Shown piece by piece: positions 61,990 through 64,000 of a stretch of 64,000 nt of DNA. Numbering within the stretch: position 1 is the stretch's first letter; every line of letters starts with the position of its first letter. This DNA comes from Ypsolopha sequella (taxonomy: Eukaryota; Arthropoda; Insecta; Lepidoptera; Ypsolophidae): positions 533,775-597,774 of the forward strand of contig CAKOHE010000120.1 in assembly GCA_934047225.1 (NCBI GenBank), written 5' to 3'. A program made the position numbers and the translations under genes. Below the pieces are notes generated by a model. It was given only the letters and a program-made list of their open reading frames with translations. It made no database searches and was not told where the DNA came from.

Positions 61990-63420
61990 TGAAATATAAA
62001 TAAGATGGTTAGGTTAGATATTTCAAAAATATAACTTACTAAAGCTAGACTATAGTCTATCCACGTTTCGACCATTGTTTTAGTTGAAATGTCTGGAAAT
62101 AAATAGGATTGTTATAATTATTTATGAATTAATTAATATTGTGAATTAATTAATAAGTAGTGATAATATTGAAAATTTCATACTCATTAATGAATTTGTG
62201 TTTGAAGTTGTTATTGTTTTATGGTGTTGGTCTTCAACGAACACGGAGAAAAAACAGAACACCAGAAATTAAAAAACCGTTTTGTATTTGACGAAAAAAC
62301 TAAGTTTTAATATTTTTTATAAAAGTTTTGCTGTTTTCGCAAACATTATTGTTTTTTTAGCAAAACCTTAGTACTTAATTGTAATTGTAATTCCTAAAAG
62401 TCAGTTTTAGTAAATGTAAGATATTACATAATTTCATAGTTATCGCAAATTTTAGTAAATATTGTTTAAGTTTTGTAATATCATGTAACCTATTTAGTAT
62501 TTTTTAAAAAGGTCATTTGTAGTTTCAAGAAGTGATTTTTGTACATGAAAACATTACAAACTTTTGTAATATATAATAACAACATCTTGATATTTACATT
62601 TGTTTTACTTGAAATTACTAACGTATTTGTTAAAAAAATAAAACGAATACGTTTTATAATTCCCAGTAACCATTTTGTAATTCCAAGTAATGATATTTAC
62701 TACATTTTTGAATTAACTATGATTTACTTGAAATTACTAACGTAACACTCATGCGGCACACTGGACTCGAGCGGGGCGGGGGCAGGGCATCGGCCGGCCA
62801 TTTCTTCCGCCATTTGTTTCGAGTTTGCATACGATTCGGGTGACACTTGCGCTAAAAAATAACGTAATTAACGATAGTTTGATCGTTTTAGCACAAATTA
62901 TGCCCCATTAATTGGTAACTATGGATGTGCCGAAACGATCAAGTTATTGATTGTGTATTCGTCAATCCAGTTACAGTGCTTCAAACGAAGAGGAAAAAAA
63001 TTTGTGATGGACAATCTTACCAGAGATCTTTTAGGGAACTGGGGTCTATAACTGGGTTCTCAAATCTATAACGAAAGGTATTGAACAACTGAAGCGTTCT
63101 TTTTGTTCCTTTTAATTTGAACGATTTTGTGTGTGAACGATTGGTTTTTTCGACGAACGAACGGACGGACAACGGAGTCTCACCATAAGGGCATATTTTA
63201 TTCTGTGATAAGGGTTCCTTTTGTACCTCTTATGTACTACAGAACCCTAAAAAGAAACAAATCATTTCGAGAAAGCATTTCCCCTGTTTCACTTGTTTAC
63301 CAGCACTTCCAAGAAATCATTTGAAAATTAATACTCGCTGTTCCATAGACTGAACTAACTACTGACCTATTTGTAATACCGAGAGAACTAACTAACTACC
63401 TAGTTCTGTTGAAAAATATA
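61990..63420. other. AT-rich sequence with dispersed-repeat ends
   Basis: No gene. A GC-rich island (ACTGGACTCGAGCGGGGCGG, 62,760-62,800) stands out. 63,100-63,255 contains ACGAACGGACGGACAACGGA and TACTACAGAACCCTAAAAAG, the right-hand end type of a common lepidopteran repeat. Confidence 0.45.
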
Positions 63421-63424
63421 AAGA

Positions 63425-63572
63425 CCAGTTTCAGCAAATTCAGACTGCCTTCTTCTGGGCGAGTGAAGACGCTTACGCGACGACGTTGCGTCTCGCACAA
63501 GTGCAGGCGTGGACGCGTCTTCACTCGCCCAGAAGAAGGCAGTCTGAATCTGCTGAAACTGGTCGGCTATCC
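63425..63572. repeat. Near-perfect snapback palindrome, about 50-bp arms
   Basis: Left arm CAGTTTCAGCAAATTCAGAC, CTTCTTCTGGGCGAGTGAAG; right arm CTTCACTCGCCCAGAAGAAG, GTCTGAATCTGCTGAAACTG. One or two mismatches over about 50 bp, with a GC-rich loop of about 45 bp. Confidence 0.92.
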
Positions 63573-63867
63573 CGATTAAAAATACTTATCGAGGTGAGCA
63601 GTTTTATTTTACCTTCAAGTTTCATTCAATTCGAAAATAGTTGCTTCTTATTGAAAGTAGTAAAACGACTCCAAAAAGTGCCAATATTTTGGCGGCGTTG
63701 CTTTAAAGCGAATTCAAATAACACAATTCACGTTATTTATTTGTCATAAAAACTGTCATCTAATACTGTAGCTCAGTGGCGTGCACATAACTTTTTGCTG
63801 GAATACCAAGCAATTGGTCAAGAATAATAATAAAAAATATATGAATGTTTAATATATTAAGGTTTAA

Positions 63868-64000
63868 TATTGAATGATAGAGTGAAAAATATTGATCGTT
63901 GCGGTATGAAAGAAGATGTAGTGACTAGAATAGAAAAAAGAATGCTTCGTTGGTTCGGACATGTAGAGAGGATGAATGAAAGTAGAGTGACTAAAGAAAT
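63868..64000 (+). mobile_element. RTE-like LINE, C-terminal coding fragment running off the window
   Basis: Plus frame reads NDRVKNIDRCGMKEDVVTRI then EKRMLRWFGHVERMNESRVT. 'RMLRWFGHVERM' is a very common block at the end of lepidopteran RTE-like ORFs. Open to the window edge. Confidence 0.75.

Overview
The window looks like nuclear DNA of a moth or butterfly (Lepidoptera). The reasons are spliced genes with GT-AG introns, an AT-rich intergenic background, terminal motifs common in lepidopteran repeats ('GGCCAAGTGCGAGT' near 16.57 kb, 'CAGAACCCTAAAAA'-type ends near 63.25 kb, the 'CTGTCTGTCTGT...CGGATTTTGATG' block near 16.15 kb), and BEL/Pao, Copia, jockey/CR1-like, RTE-like, I-like, mariner and hAT-like elements. 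Nothing is bacterial: there are no operons and no ribosome binding sites. The species cannot be named from the sequence alone.

Layout. From 2.7 to 36.3 kb on the minus strand runs one large host gene, UHRF1 (tandem Tudor, PHD and SRA domains). Twelve exons are recognisable, separated by introns packed with repeats. The UBL-coding start and the RING-coding end are not in the window. Exon order and most splice phases agree, but the copy carries a stop codon in the Tudor region, a frame-breaking 118-bp triplication, a phase conflict at one donor, a damaged SRA exon and a further indel in the next SRA exon. It is either a decayed gene or copy, or a stretch of assembly with base errors. Its introns hold an apparently intact two-ORF LINE (19.36 to about 24.2 kb), a retro-pseudogene of the Hippo co-activator MOB1/mats (17.0-17.6 kb), two related minisatellites (11.2 and 27.5 kb), hAT-like MITEs with clear 8-bp target duplications, five copies of a hairpin MITE, and a 3.7-kb TIR element carrying remnants of a large Cys-rich insect protein (30.2-33.9 kb).

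From 36.4 to 48 kb lie a long inverted repeat with a Myb/SANT-like fragment, a tRNA-derived SINE, a degraded Copia element on plus, a C2H2 zinc-finger fragment, and a second degraded Copia element on minus with one recognisable LTR.

From 48.6 to 52.5 kb on plus is a small three-exon gene for a 137-residue basic Ser/Thr/Lys-rich protein of unknown function; all its splice phases agree. Its first intron holds a nearly intact mariner and a TIR element. From 53.4 to 59.4 kb an I-like LINE (minus) is split by a younger LINE (plus) with an exact 7-bp target duplication. The rest is repeat-rich sequence with a fragment of another multi-copy insect protein (61.4-62.0 kb), a long snapback palindrome (63.4 kb) and the end of an RTE-like LINE running off the right edge.

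There is no gene cluster acting together here. The window records a host gene and a small unknown gene embedded in layered, datable transposon insertions.
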